64,000 nt of DNA from Oceanicola sp. GTDB taxonomy: Bacteria; Pseudomonadota; Alphaproteobacteria; Rhodobacterales; Rhodobacteraceae. Every line of letters starts with the position of its first letter. Within the stretch, counting starts at the first letter, position 1. The notes beneath the pieces were generated by a model. The model saw only the letters and a program-made list of their open reading frames with translations, did not search any database and was not told the origin of the DNA. Both the position numbers and the translations under genes were made by a program. The stretch is from positions 1,862,895 through 1,926,894 of the forward strand of contig CP051231.1 of NCBI GenBank assembly GCA_017792405.1, in the 5' to 3' direction. Positions 31,494 to 40,442 of this stretch are shown here, piece after piece.

Positions 31494-32003
31494 CTAGAGC
31501 GTTGCGCGCGGGTAGCGGCTGTGCAGGGTTGCCTCCGCATTGGTGCGCCAATAGTCCCAGTCGCCAACCCGGGCGCCCCATACTTCCTTCTCGAACTCGT
31601 TGCCCTCTTCCGGTGCCTGATCCACCCCGTCGCGGTTGTCGCCCCAATGCACCATCTCATGCAGGGTGACCGCATGCAGGAAACGCTGAAAGAGCAGGTC
31701 ACTTCGGTTCGCGTAGGAGAACTCGAAGTATCGAAGGTATTGGGAATTCAGGTAGATGTAATCCTTCTGGCTCGGGTCACTGTCGCCCCAGTGGTCGCCG
31801 TAGCTGCCATTGGGAAACTCGCCGCAATTGATGGTGGGCGGGTTGCCTTCGGTGATCGCATCCAACGCCTCCTGCTCGCTCAGCTGGCCCCATTTCTTGA
31901 AGGCGGGCCAAATCGAAGCCCAATGCGGCGTCGAGGGAAGCCGGCTTCTGAGAAAGACAGTGGTGAGCGGAAAATCCTTGCGGAATGCATGGGCAAAAAT
32001 CAT
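31494..32003 (-). CDS. HEMVHW metallopeptidase-like protein, copy 2
   Basis: This 169-residue paralogue of the next downstream gene has HEMVHW at 115-120 and FE with Glu138, again 19 residues after the second His. Further shared positions are FPLTTVFL near the N-terminus and RYFEFSYANR before the motif. The mid-region (residues 50-85, rich in G, N, D and P) differs from copy 1. It is 107 bp from copy 1 on the same strand, so the pair looks like an old tandem duplication. Function unknown; a cytosolic protease or a toxin-like domain are options. Confidence 0.7.
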   Translation of the reverse strand: MIFAHAFRKDFPLTTVFLRSRLPSTPHWASIWPAFKKWGQLSEQEALDAITEGNPPTINCGEFPNGSYGDHWGDSDPSQKDYIYLNSQYLRYFEFSYANRSDLLFQRFLHAVTLHEMVHWGDNRDGVDQAPEEGNEFEKEVWGARVGDWDYWRTNAEATLHSRYPRATL

Positions 32004-32086
32004 TGAACGGCTCCGGAATATCGGCTGTTTTGTGCTGTAAATGTCAAAAGGCTAGCACGCAGAATGGCGCGCGCAAAGCTGCAAGA

Positions 32087-32425
32087 TCAGCCGTCGTTGG
32101 CCTCGACCGCAACAAGCAATCCGCTGGCATCGAACCGAGCCGTGCCCGAAAGGTCTGCGGGCGGAAAGGAAAAATCGACACGCAGACCGCCATCATCTCG
32201 CGGGATCACTCGGCTGAAATGAAATGCCAGTTCCGCCGTCTCGGCATCCACCGGGCCTGTTATGATCAGCTCAACGCCCCCGGCGCGCCCGTGACCCGAA
32301 ACTGCCCCTACCTCAGGGTTCACAGCCACCCGCAGGCGCGACAAGCCCGAGACATGCCCAGCGATATCCGGGTGTGAGAGCAGACGCTCAATCATGTCTA
32401 CTGTCGGCTGTATGTGTTCTGCCAT
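32087..32425 (-). CDS. Small hypothetical protein
   Basis: This 112-residue soluble protein lacks a signal or membrane segment. An N-terminal helix (TVDMIERLLSHPDIAG) is followed by a strand-rich part (VELIITGPVDAETAELAFHFSRV). No domain was recognised. It precedes the HEMVHW pair by 83 bp on the same strand and could belong to the same unit, but there is no overlap to prove it. Confidence 0.55.
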   Translation of the reverse strand: MAEHIQPTVDMIERLLSHPDIAGHVSGLSRLRVAVNPEVGAVSGHGRAGGVELIITGPVDAETAELAFHFSRVIPRDDGGLRVDFSFPPADLSGTARFDASGLLVAVEANDG

Positions 32426-32538
32426 GGCGTTGCCTCCCTTGGAGGGCTAACGCTCAACGCGGTCTGCGCGTTCCCAACGCGGACTGGCTCCCAGTTTTCA
32501 GACTTTACTTAGCAGGTGGACCGATACGGCCGAAGGGC

Positions 32539-33255
32539 TCATCCGAAGGTGATGTTCACCCGACGGTTCGCACGGCCCTTCTTCTCGAGCTTGCCCAGTT
32601 TCAGCGGCCCGATCTCGCCGGTCCTCGCAACGTGGGTGCCGCCGCAGGGTTGGAGATCTACCAGATCCTCCCCTGCACCGATCCGGACTAGCCGCACCTT
32701 CCCGCTTCCACGCGGCGGTGCAACAGACATGGTCTTCACCAGCCCCGGATTGGCATCGAGTTCTTCATCAGTGATCCACTCTTCCGTCACCGGCAAATCC
32801 CGCCCGACCAAATCGTTCAAAGCGGCCTCAACAGCATCTCGGTCCTCGATCGGCTCTTCCATCATGAAGTCGAGCCGCCCCTTCTCTGACCCGATGCTAC
32901 CGCCCGTCACCGGAAACGACAGCACGACCGAAAGCAGATGGAGCGCGGTGTGAATACGCATGTGGGCATAGCGGCGCTCCCAGTCGAGCGATTGCCGCAG
33001 TACCTGCCCAACCTCCGGCAAGGTGCCCGGTGCCGCAGGCACCAGTACAACCTGATCGCCGTCGCCCTTGACCGATGTCGCAATCTCAAGCTGCCCGCCA
33101 TCCCAGTGCAGCATCCCCGCATCTCCCGGCTGGCCACCGCCCGTCGGGTAGAAGATCGAGGCATCCAGCACGAGGCCGCCCTCGGAAGTCTGCGCCAGCA
33201 CGGTGCCACGGGCATCGCGCATGTAGGGGTCGTCACGATACAGGGCCAAGGTCAT
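32539..33255 (-). CDS. alaX: Alanyl-tRNA editing protein (AlaX-like)
   Basis: This 238-residue stand-alone editing domain is homologous to the AlaRS editing domain and hydrolyses mischarged tRNA-Ala (Ser or Gly). The zinc ligands HxxxH (His102, His106) and CxxxH (Cys204, His208, in CGGTHVA) are intact. The N-terminal glycine-rich YPTGGGQPGD is also present, as in the AlaX-II type. The ATG overlaps the upstream MscS-type gene stop by 4 bp. Why an editing factor is coupled to a channel gene is unclear. Confidence 0.92.
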   Translation of the reverse strand: MTLALYRDDPYMRDARGTVLAQTSEGGLVLDASIFYPTGGGQPGDAGMLHWDGGQLEIATSVKGDGDQVVLVPAAPGTLPEVGQVLRQSLDWERRYAHMRIHTALHLLSVVLSFPVTGGSIGSEKGRLDFMMEEPIEDRDAVEAALNDLVGRDLPVTEEWITDEELDANPGLVKTMSVAPPRGSGKVRLVRIGAGEDLVDLQPCGGTHVARTGEIGPLKLGKLEKKGRANRRVNITFG

Positions 33256-35861
33256 CGGTCACCTCCTCCATCTCCGCCGCCCTCGAAGTCGTCCTGCGTC
33301 AGACCGGCCCGGGCCGCTGCTCGGGAGGGCGTTTCAGGTTCTTCCGGAGGCGACGTCTCCGTCCCCGGAATGACAGGCTCGGCCTCAACCACCGCACCAC
33401 CTGCCCGCGCACCTCGGATGGCATCTCCAAGGGCCTCGGGGTTGCGCAGCCAAAGGTCGCGCTGCGCGAAGGGGATCTCGATCCCCTCCTCTTTGAACCG
33501 CTCGGCTATCCGGTGGCGGATCTCGGTCTGCACCACGATGATCGAAAAGACATCGCGCAGGATGACCCGGATCTCGAAGTCGAGGCTGTCGGCGCCGAAG
33601 CCAGTGAAAACCACCTGCGGCGGCGGGTTCAGAATGACGATGGGGTGCTCTTCGGCCACGCTTTGCAGCACCTCGGCCACCTTGCGGGTGTCCGAACCAT
33701 AGGCCACCCCGACCGGAATGAGCAGGCGGCCCGACATGTTGGTTTTGGTGTAGTTTGTCACCTGCCCACTGATGAGATCGGCGTTGGGAACGATCACATC
33801 CGTCTTGTCGAATGTCTCGATCCGGGTAGAGCGCACCGAGATCTTCTTCACGATCCCCATAACCCCACCCGAGCTGATCCAGTCGCCCTCAGAGATCGGT
33901 CGCTCGATCAGCAGAATGATGCCTGAGACGAAGTTGCTGACAATGGTTTGCAGGCCAAAGCCGATCCCGACCGAAAGCGCACCGGCGACGATGGCGAGGC
34001 TCGACAGGTCGATGCCCGCCGCGGTGATCGCAATCACCGCAGCCAGAAAGATGCCGATGTAGCTGACACCCGAGAGGATTGCCGTCTGCCCACCGGTGTC
34101 GATGCGGGTCTTGGGCAAGACAGAGGTGCGCAGCGCGCCCTGCAGGAGCCGGGTGACCATGAAGCCCAGCACGAAGACCACGGCAAAGAGCAGGAAGTTC
34201 GACGGGCTGATCGTGCTTTCGCCAATGGAGAATCCGCCCATGAAATGCGACCACAACTCGGTGAGGTCTGCCGTCCGCGCGCCCCAGATAAGCGCAAGCA
34301 GCGGCAGGGCGAGCAGCATGATCAGGAAGGAGATCAGAACCGCCACGAGCCCGTCAGTGCCGTCTGCCTGCCGCCCGAAGAAGAGCGCGTAGAGGTGGCT
34401 GAAGAACCGCTGGAGCAGAGAGACGACGGCGAGCACCGCGAGGGTCGAGAGCGGTGCAGAGATCAGGAAGTCTCCCGCCTTCAGGTATCCCAGTGCCGCC
34501 ATCACCGGCCCAGCGAGTGCCAAGAGCACGGCGGCCCGCCCGATTAGGTGGACCACGCGAGCACGGAACCCCTTTGACGTATGCTCATCGATCTCCTCGC
34601 CAGCGCCACCACGCGCGTGGACCACCAAGAGTTGACCGAGCCGGAACAGCGCCACGGCACCCAGCAATAGGACCGGGAAGTTGAGAAAGGCCGCTGCCTC
34701 TTCGGTGATCCCCGAGAAAGCCGTGAGAGAAAGCAGAAGAGCGCCCAGCGCGCCCGAAACGCCCGCCATCGTGGCCCAGAGCCGTCCGGAGGTGCGCTGC
34801 GCCGCATCATGCTCCAGCGGCGGCGGCAAAATTTCGATCTTCGGGAAGCTGTGAAAGCCCAGCCACCGCGCTCCGAAGATGAGGATGCCCATCACCGGAA
34901 TGGTCTGCAGAACCTGATCGGTCAGCAGACCACCAATGCCGGTAATCGTCACACCGACCACGATGAGCACGAGGCCAATCTGCGGTAAAAGGAGCTGCCC
35001 CACCGAGACCAGCATGGCAAAGATCACCGTGCGCTGCTGCCGACCGGACCGGGTCAGCAGCCGTTCCGAGAGCCGCATGCTCCAGCCCCGCCCCCGGATC
35101 ACCAGAATCAGACCAATGAGCGCCACGATTATCGCTGGCGCCGCGTTCTTGCTCAGCTTCGCCTGCTGTACCTGGTTCTCCCAGCTCGACCGCAAATTGG
35201 AGCGCAAGGTCTCACCCACGCCGCCAAGCTGTTCGAGAGGTTCGGCCCAATTGTTCGGGAAGAGCGGGCTCGGCCCGACATCGAGCAGCTCGCGGGTCTG
35301 ACGATCGCGCAAAACGGCATCGACCTCGCCGATCAGCCCATCGGCACGGATGTAAGCCTCTTCCGCAGCCCGGATCGGCACCAGCAAGCGTGAGAGTTGG
35401 GAGGTCAGTTCATCACGCCGCTGTGCCAATTCAACGGCCTCTGTCTCCCCCTCGGCCGGTGCAGGGCCCAGCGCATCAATCTGTCGGCGCAAGATGTCGA
35501 TCCGCCCCGAGTTGGTTGACTGCGCGTCCTGAAACTCGATGCGCCAATCGGCCAACCGTTCACGCAGCTGCTCAAGCGCGAGGGACGAGGCGCCATCACT
35601 GTCGAGCACATCTTCCGCCTGGCTAGCGACCTTCTCCCATGCCTCGTAGTCCGGGCCACCGGGCAGGCTCAGCGAGGCCGCTTCGAGCGCATCGGTCACA
35701 GCAGGCACCGTGGTGCCCTCATCCCCGGGGTTGGCATCGGAGACGGTAGCGCCCGGCTCCCCTGCCCCGTTCACCAGATCGTCGGCCAGTGATTGCGCCT
35801 GCCCGGCCACCGGCAGCGCGGCAGTGGCCAGAAAGCTCAGAAGGAGAAGCAGGCGCATCAT
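33252..35861 (-). CDS. Large MscS-family mechanosensitive channel (DUF3772-type)
   Basis: This 869-residue protein has a signal peptide (MMRLLLLLSFLATAALPVAG), a periplasmic region with coiled-coil potential (about residues 60-230), many membrane helices (about 260-640), and the C-terminal MscS pore and beta domain. The pore-lining helix and the region LSVGIGFGLQTIVSNFVSGIILLIERPISEGDWI are typical of the family. It resembles the large YbiO/DUF3772 group. The ATG pair at 35861/35858 overlaps the cysK stop; 35861 gives the 4-bp overlap. An acidic, proline-rich tail follows the MscS domain. Confidence 0.9.
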   Translation of the reverse strand: MMRLLLLLSFLATAALPVAGQAQSLADDLVNGAGEPGATVSDANPGDEGTTVPAVTDALEAASLSLPGGPDYEAWEKVASQAEDVLDSDGASSLALEQLRERLADWRIEFQDAQSTNSGRIDILRRQIDALGPAPAEGETEAVELAQRRDELTSQLSRLLVPIRAAEEAYIRADGLIGEVDAVLRDRQTRELLDVGPSPLFPNNWAEPLEQLGGVGETLRSNLRSSWENQVQQAKLSKNAAPAIIVALIGLILVIRGRGWSMRLSERLLTRSGRQQRTVIFAMLVSVGQLLLPQIGLVLIVVGVTITGIGGLLTDQVLQTIPVMGILIFGARWLGFHSFPKIEILPPPLEHDAAQRTSGRLWATMAGVSGALGALLLSLTAFSGITEEAAAFLNFPVLLLGAVALFRLGQLLVVHARGGAGEEIDEHTSKGFRARVVHLIGRAAVLLALAGPVMAALGYLKAGDFLISAPLSTLAVLAVVSLLQRFFSHLYALFFGRQADGTDGLVAVLISFLIMLLALPLLALIWGARTADLTELWSHFMGGFSIGESTISPSNFLLFAVVFVLGFMVTRLLQGALRTSVLPKTRIDTGGQTAILSGVSYIGIFLAAVIAITAAGIDLSSLAIVAGALSVGIGFGLQTIVSNFVSGIILLIERPISEGDWISSGGVMGIVKKISVRSTRIETFDKTDVIVPNADLISGQVTNYTKTNMSGRLLIPVGVAYGSDTRKVAEVLQSVAEEHPIVILNPPPQVVFTGFGADSLDFEIRVILRDVFSIIVVQTEIRHRIAERFKEEGIEIPFAQRDLWLRNPEALGDAIRGARAGGAVVEAEPVIPGTETSPPEEPETPSRAAARAGLTQDDFEGGGDGGGDR

Positions 35862-36895
35862 GCGTCGAGCGTCACATCCGGCATGTCCGTCCGGGTGCCA
35901 CGGGTCAGAAACTCGGGCACCGGCAGGTCTTTCTCGCGCAGGAACTCCGGGTTGAAGAGCTTTGTCGCATAGCGCGTGCCATAGTCGCACAACACGGTCA
36001 CGATCCGGTGCCCCGGTCCCATCTCCTTGGCCATCCGTACCGCACCGGCGATGTTGATCGCACTGGAGCCACCAAGGCATAGGCCTTCCTCTTCAAGCAG
36101 GTCAAATACATACGGCAGAGCCTCAGCATCCGGGATCTGATAGGCCATGTCCGGGGTGAAGCCCTCGAGGTTGGCGGTGATCCGCCCCTGCCCGATGCCT
36201 TCGGTGATCGAGCCGCCCTCCGACTTGTGCTCACCGGTGGTGTAGTAGTTGAAGAGCGTCGCGCCCATCGGGTCCGCAAGGCCGACCTTCACGCCCTTCG
36301 GCTGAAGCACCTCTGCCACCCCGGCCAGCGTGCCACCGGAGCCAACGGCGCAGATGAACCCATCCACCTTGCCCTCGGTCTGCGCCCAGATTTCCGGCCC
36401 GGTGCCTTCAACATGGGCCTGCCGGTTGGCGACGTTGTCGAACTGGTTGGCCCAGATCGCCCCGTTGGGCTCACTCTGCGCAAGCCGTTCGGCAAGCCGC
36501 CCGGAATAGCGCACATAGTTGTTCGGGTTGCGATAGGGGTTGGCATCCACCTCGACCAGTTCTGCACCGGCGAGGCGGATCATGTCTTTCTTTTCCTGGC
36601 TTTGGGTCCGCGGGATCACAATCACCGTCTTGAACCCCATCGAACTACCCACAAGCGCGAGACCGATGCCCGTGTTGCCCGCCGTCCCCTCAACAATCGT
36701 CCCACCGGGCCGCAGCGTGCCCTTGGCCACCGCATCCTTGATGATGAAGAGCGCAGCGCGGTCCTTGATCGATTGGCCGGGGTTCAGGAACTCGCATTTC
36801 CCGAGAATCTCACAGCCGGTCGCTTCACTGACCTTGTTGAGCCGGATGAGCGGGGTGTTCCCCACAGCTGCGGCGAGATCGGGTTTGATATCCAT
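35858..36895 (-). CDS. cysK: Cysteine synthase A
   Basis: This 345-residue PLP enzyme makes cysteine from O-acetylserine and sulfide. The PLP lysine is Lys44 in NPGQSIKDRA. Other hallmarks are EGTAGNTGIG (about 68-77) and the phosphate loop GSGGT. The ATG at 36895 is chosen because the frame upstream is not conserved. In Rhodobacter sphaeroides, cysK lies with trgAB and contributes to tellurite tolerance, matching the gene order here. It overlaps the channel gene by 4 bp. Confidence 0.95.
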   Translation of the reverse strand: MDIKPDLAAAVGNTPLIRLNKVSEATGCEILGKCEFLNPGQSIKDRAALFIIKDAVAKGTLRPGGTIVEGTAGNTGIGLALVGSSMGFKTVIVIPRTQSQEKKDMIRLAGAELVEVDANPYRNPNNYVRYSGRLAERLAQSEPNGAIWANQFDNVANRQAHVEGTGPEIWAQTEGKVDGFICAVGSGGTLAGVAEVLQPKGVKVGLADPMGATLFNYYTTGEHKSEGGSITEGIGQGRITANLEGFTPDMAYQIPDAEALPYVFDLLEEEGLCLGGSSAINIAGAVRMAKEMGPGHRIVTVLCDYGTRYATKLFNPEFLREKDLPVPEFLTRGTRTDMPDVTLDA

Positions 36896-37108
36896 GACGG
36901 CCGTCCTTCCTTCGGGCCCGGTTCGGGCGCTCATCCACTTGATAGGCCAGCGGCAGGCGAGGTCAACAGGGGTGGCAGCGTCGAAGGCGAAGGGCGGCGG
37001 AACGACGGCCCAATCACAAAGCACTCCGCCTGACAGGGTTCAGCGCGCCTTCTGCGGGCAGAACATTCTCCGCGTCTCTGCCCGCGCCTGCGAATTCTGT
37101 GTGATTTT

Positions 37109-38242
37109 CTAGCTCTGGCCGCGCAAACCGTCGCGCCGCGCAGCAAGGTGCAGGAGCGAGGCGACCGTGGTACCCACGTTGATCTCCCCACTCTCCAGCA
37201 ACCCCATAGCGGCGTCAAAGCTGACGACATGAGCGCGAATGTCTTCCCCCTCGCCAGCCACACCCCCGAGCCCTGCCGCGTCATCGTGTAAGTCCGCCAG
37301 GCCGATGAAGCCGTACAGGTACTCGGTCTTGGCCCCGGGGCTGGGGTAGTAGCCACCTGTTGGAATGAGACGTTCCAGCACCAGCCCGGCCTCTTCCATC
37401 GCCTCGCGGTGTGCGCATTCCTCCGGGCTTTCACCCGGGTCGACGCGGCCAGCAATGGGCTCCAATACCCAAGGCTGGGCATCGCCGCGTGCCAGCGGGC
37501 CGGGGCGCATCTGCTCAACCAACATCACTCGGTCACGCTTCGGGTCATAGGGCAGCACGGTCGCCGCATCGGCAGACACAAACGCTGCCCGCTGGATCGG
37601 CCCACCATCGCCGCCATCGAAACGGATATGCGACAGCTCAAGTTCTTCCACCGCGAAGAACCCTGCATAGGGGCGACGCAGGGCATTTACCCTCACATCT
37701 CCCTCACGCGCCCTGCGGCGAAGCGTTGTCGGCGCTTCCTCCCGCGCATTCAGCTGCGCCTGCGCCCTCGTGCAGATGACCCCATAGCGCCGGCCGACCT
37801 CGGCTGTCGTCGCCCGGCCCATCCACCACATCACCTCTTCGGCTGCGAGGGTCGAAAGCTCGCCCCACTTCTCCACCCAAGCTGCAAGGCTCCAGTCCCC
37901 TGCACTGACGCCATCCTGGCTGAGAGGCACATAGACGGTCGCCTCAGCAGGGCCATCCTCCGTTTGGACCACAACAGGCTTGCGAAGATAGCCGTAGTTA
38001 TCCAGGCCTTCGTAGAAATCGGCACGCGCGAGGGCTTCATCCGTGAGGCCCCGCAGCAAGAGCCCGTGCGCCTCGGCCTCCGCGTCGGCCCGCACCATCG
38101 GGTAAACTTCGCCCGGCACCGCCTCGACCCGCCATCCCGGCAGTCGCGCGGGGACCTGCTCGACCACGTCAAAGCCAGCGCCGAGCACCACCCGCAAGAG
38201 CGGCTGGTGCATCAGTGTTCCGTAAATGAAGATGTCGGCCAT
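37109..38242 (-). CDS. trgB: TrgB-like GGCT-NUDIX fusion protein
   Basis: This 377-residue fusion has two domains. The first 110 residues have YGTLMHQP and resemble a gamma-glutamylcyclotransferase-like (AIG2/GGCT) fold. The second domain has a complete NUDIX box (GRVDPGESPEECAHREAMEE plus AGL), like an ADP-ribose pyrophosphatase. It matches the TrgB tellurite-resistance protein described for Rhodobacter sphaeroides. The ATG at 38242 is chosen because MADIFIYGTLM is the family N-terminus. It follows trgA by 31 bp. Confidence 0.9.
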   Translation of the reverse strand: MADIFIYGTLMHQPLLRVVLGAGFDVVEQVPARLPGWRVEAVPGEVYPMVRADAEAEAHGLLLRGLTDEALARADFYEGLDNYGYLRKPVVVQTEDGPAEATVYVPLSQDGVSAGDWSLAAWVEKWGELSTLAAEEVMWWMGRATTAEVGRRYGVICTRAQAQLNAREEAPTTLRRRAREGDVRVNALRRPYAGFFAVEELELSHIRFDGGDGGPIQRAAFVSADAATVLPYDPKRDRVMLVEQMRPGPLARGDAQPWVLEPIAGRVDPGESPEECAHREAMEEAGLVLERLIPTGGYYPSPGAKTEYLYGFIGLADLHDDAAGLGGVAGEGEDIRAHVVSFDAAMGLLESGEINVGTTVASLLHLAARRDGLRGQS

Positions 38243-38273
38243 GCGCCCCTTCCATCCGGGCGCAAGTAGGAGA

Positions 38274-38780
38274 TCAGGCGATCTTGCCTGCGTCCGCCGA
38301 GCGCTCCTCGGTCCACTCCGCGAACCATCCGCAGAGCATGCCACCGACGATCAGTACCACCGGCACCTGCGGCAGAAAATAGCTTCCCTCGGCGAGGGTA
38401 AAGGCCATTCTTGCGTCGGTCAGGATCAGCAGGGCGTAATCGAACATCAGCGCAAAGGCGCCATTGATCGCCTCGACCACGCCTTCATAGGTGCCCGGCC
38501 GCGTCGACTGGCGCAGCATTTCCCAGATCGACCAGAAGAGCAGGCACCAGAAGGCCAGCGCAAGCGATGTACGGACCCCTCCACCAGCGGCGGCGAACTT
38601 GCCACGACCGGCGAGGCGGCCCATGATCATCCAGCCGCAAAGCAGCCCGATCCCGGCATTTACGAAGGAGAGCAGGCCCATCTTGGTGCCCTCAGGCAAC
38701 AGCGGCTTGAAGACCTCGGACGCAAAGAAGGCCAGCAAGGCAAAGACCAGCGCAGACATCAGTTTGGTTGCGGTAGGCAT
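38274..38780 (-). CDS. trgA: TrgA family membrane protein
   Basis: This 168-residue integral membrane protein has about four to five helices and matches the TrgA family of tellurite-resistance membrane proteins found in Rhodobacterales. The ATG at 38780 gives MPTATKLMSALVFALLAFF; an in-frame start 21 bp upstream is less likely. It lies directly before trgB and cysK, as in R. sphaeroides, but tellurite tolerance itself cannot be shown from sequence. Confidence 0.85.
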   Translation of the reverse strand: MPTATKLMSALVFALLAFFASEVFKPLLPEGTKMGLLSFVNAGIGLLCGWMIMGRLAGRGKFAAAGGGVRTSLALAFWCLLFWSIWEMLRQSTRPGTYEGVVEAINGAFALMFDYALLILTDARMAFTLAEGSYFLPQVPVVLIVGGMLCGWFAEWTEERSADAGKIA

Positions 38781-38916
38781 CGGCGTTCCATCACATGGCA
38801 AGGGCGCGTGACTGCCCCTCGAATGGGGCGATCACACCATGTGAAACCGGCGAAAATATGGCAAAACCTCGGGAAACCCGCGACAGAGCCCGTCTGCACC
38901 GCCGATTGTCGCCCTT

Positions 38917-40299
38917 TCAGAAATCGCGGTTCTCGTAGGCCTCCAACGCGGCTTTACGGCCCTCGTCCAGCCCGACAACTGGCTCATCGGGCCGGTCGCG
39001 CCCCGGCTCGAGCTTCCAGCTTTCGGGTACCGCCTCGTAATAGCTGGCGGCGTCCTCGCCGCTGCCGAGCCAATGCTCGCGGTACCCGCCCTTGGCATCG
39101 AACTTCTCCGCTTGGCTTGCCGGGTTGAACACCCGAAAATACGGCGCCGCATCGGGCCCGCAACCTGCCGTCCATTGCCACCCAAGGCTGTTCGAGGCCT
39201 CGTCCCAGTCAATCAGCGTATCGGCGAACCAATCACGGCCCACGCGCCAGTCGGTCATCATGTGTTTGGTCAAATAGCTCGCCACGATCATCCGGGCGCG
39301 GTTGTGCATTGTGCCGGTCACGTAGAGTTCACGCATCGCCGCATCGACGACCTCCACACCCGTGCGCCCCTGCTTCCAGGCTTGCACCTCAGCTGCGCGC
39401 TCATCATCCTTCCACGGAAAGCGGCTCCAGTCCTCGCGCCATTCCCGCTCGAACATATGGGAGAAATGATATCCCAACTGCCAACCGAACTCACGCCACG
39501 CCAACTCCTTGCGGAAGGTCTCGCTGCCCTCGCCCTCCGCCGCGTTCCAGCACTGCCGGGGCGAAATCTCGCCATAGGTCAAGTTTTCGCTCAGCCCGGA
39601 TGTCCAACTCTCGGCAAGCATGTCGCGCCCCTTGGGGTAATTGTGCATCCGGTCCGAAACGAAATCCCGCAACCGCTTCTGGGCCGCCTTCTCGCCCACC
39701 ACCGCATGCCGGGCCACCACTTCGGCGCCGCGCCGCATACCGGCACCCAGCGCCCAATCCCCCAGCGTCTCGCTCTCGGGCCAGTCCACCGGGACGGCGA
39801 GTTCGCGGGGGCGCGGGCACTCCTCACCGGGCGCCTCGCCCTTCATCGTCTTCCACATTGGCGAGAAGACCTTGTAAGGCGTCCCCTGCCCCGTCTTCAC
39901 CTCCCAAGGCTCCCACAGCAGCTTTCCGGCAAAGCTCTTGGCTTCGACCCCATCCTCACGCAGCGCCGCCTTGACTTCGCTGTCCCGCTCGATGCTCACC
40001 GGGTCATACTCCCGGCTCCAGTAAACTGCCTCCGCCCCGGTCTCCGCCACCAGCGAGCGCAACACGTCCAATGCATCACCCGACCGGAGGATCAGCCTGT
40101 TGCCAAGTGCCTCCAGTTCCTTTGAATGCGCCTCCAGCGAGAGGCCGAGCCGCCAAGCCGGGGCAGCCCCCAAGGCATCTACCTTCCGCTCTCGGATGAA
40201 CACCGGGATCACCGCGCCTTGCTCCCGCGCCGCCATCAAGGCAGGCAGGTCAGAGAGCCGCAGGTCGCGGCGGTGCCAGAGAATTGTGGTGCGGGTCAT
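38917..40299 (-). CDS. phrB: Deoxyribodipyrimidine photolyase / cryptochrome family
   Basis: This 460-residue flavoprotein repairs UV pyrimidine dimers using blue light. The N-terminal WHRRDLRLSD segment begins the antenna-binding Rossmann domain. The FAD-binding domain has WREFGWQLGYHFSHMF and RARMIVASYLTKHM, with WRVGRDWFADTLIDWDEASNSLGWQW near the active site. These match class I photolyases. It precedes trgA on the same strand. The ATG at 40299 follows a GGAGGCCTC ribosome-site region. Confidence 0.92.
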   Translation of the reverse strand: MTRTTILWHRRDLRLSDLPALMAAREQGAVIPVFIRERKVDALGAAPAWRLGLSLEAHSKELEALGNRLILRSGDALDVLRSLVAETGAEAVYWSREYDPVSIERDSEVKAALREDGVEAKSFAGKLLWEPWEVKTGQGTPYKVFSPMWKTMKGEAPGEECPRPRELAVPVDWPESETLGDWALGAGMRRGAEVVARHAVVGEKAAQKRLRDFVSDRMHNYPKGRDMLAESWTSGLSENLTYGEISPRQCWNAAEGEGSETFRKELAWREFGWQLGYHFSHMFEREWREDWSRFPWKDDERAAEVQAWKQGRTGVEVVDAAMRELYVTGTMHNRARMIVASYLTKHMMTDWRVGRDWFADTLIDWDEASNSLGWQWTAGCGPDAAPYFRVFNPASQAEKFDAKGGYREHWLGSGEDAASYYEAVPESWKLEPGRDRPDEPVVGLDEGRKAALEAYENRDF

Positions 40300-40390
40300 G
40301 AGGCCTCCGTTCAATCGTCACCGACGTAACGCACAGGCCACCGCAACGGGTCAAATATTCCTGAGCCGCCCCAACAGACGCCCGAATAAT

Positions 40391-40420
40391 AAAACCCCGC
40401 CCGGCGCGCACCGGACGGGG
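40391..40420 (-). terminator. Rho-independent terminator of the AGCS symporter gene
   Basis: On the minus strand, CCCCGTCCGG (40420-40411) pairs with CCGGGCGGGG (40404-40395) with one mismatch, followed by TTTTATT. It lies 23 bp after the symporter stop. Confidence 0.8.
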
Positions 40421-40442
40421 CCAATTTTCGAACGCCGATCCC

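Noticed and set aside
30650..32425. HEMVHW region as a genomic island at tRNA-Ser
   Set aside because: The genes lie at the 5' side of the tRNA, no integrase or direct repeat of the tRNA end was seen, and base composition looks like the flanks.
37055..37086. Stem-loop between cysK and trgB as a terminator
   Set aside because: GCGGGCAGA and TCTGCCCGC pair well, but there is no T run in either direction and the loop is long, so function is not supported.
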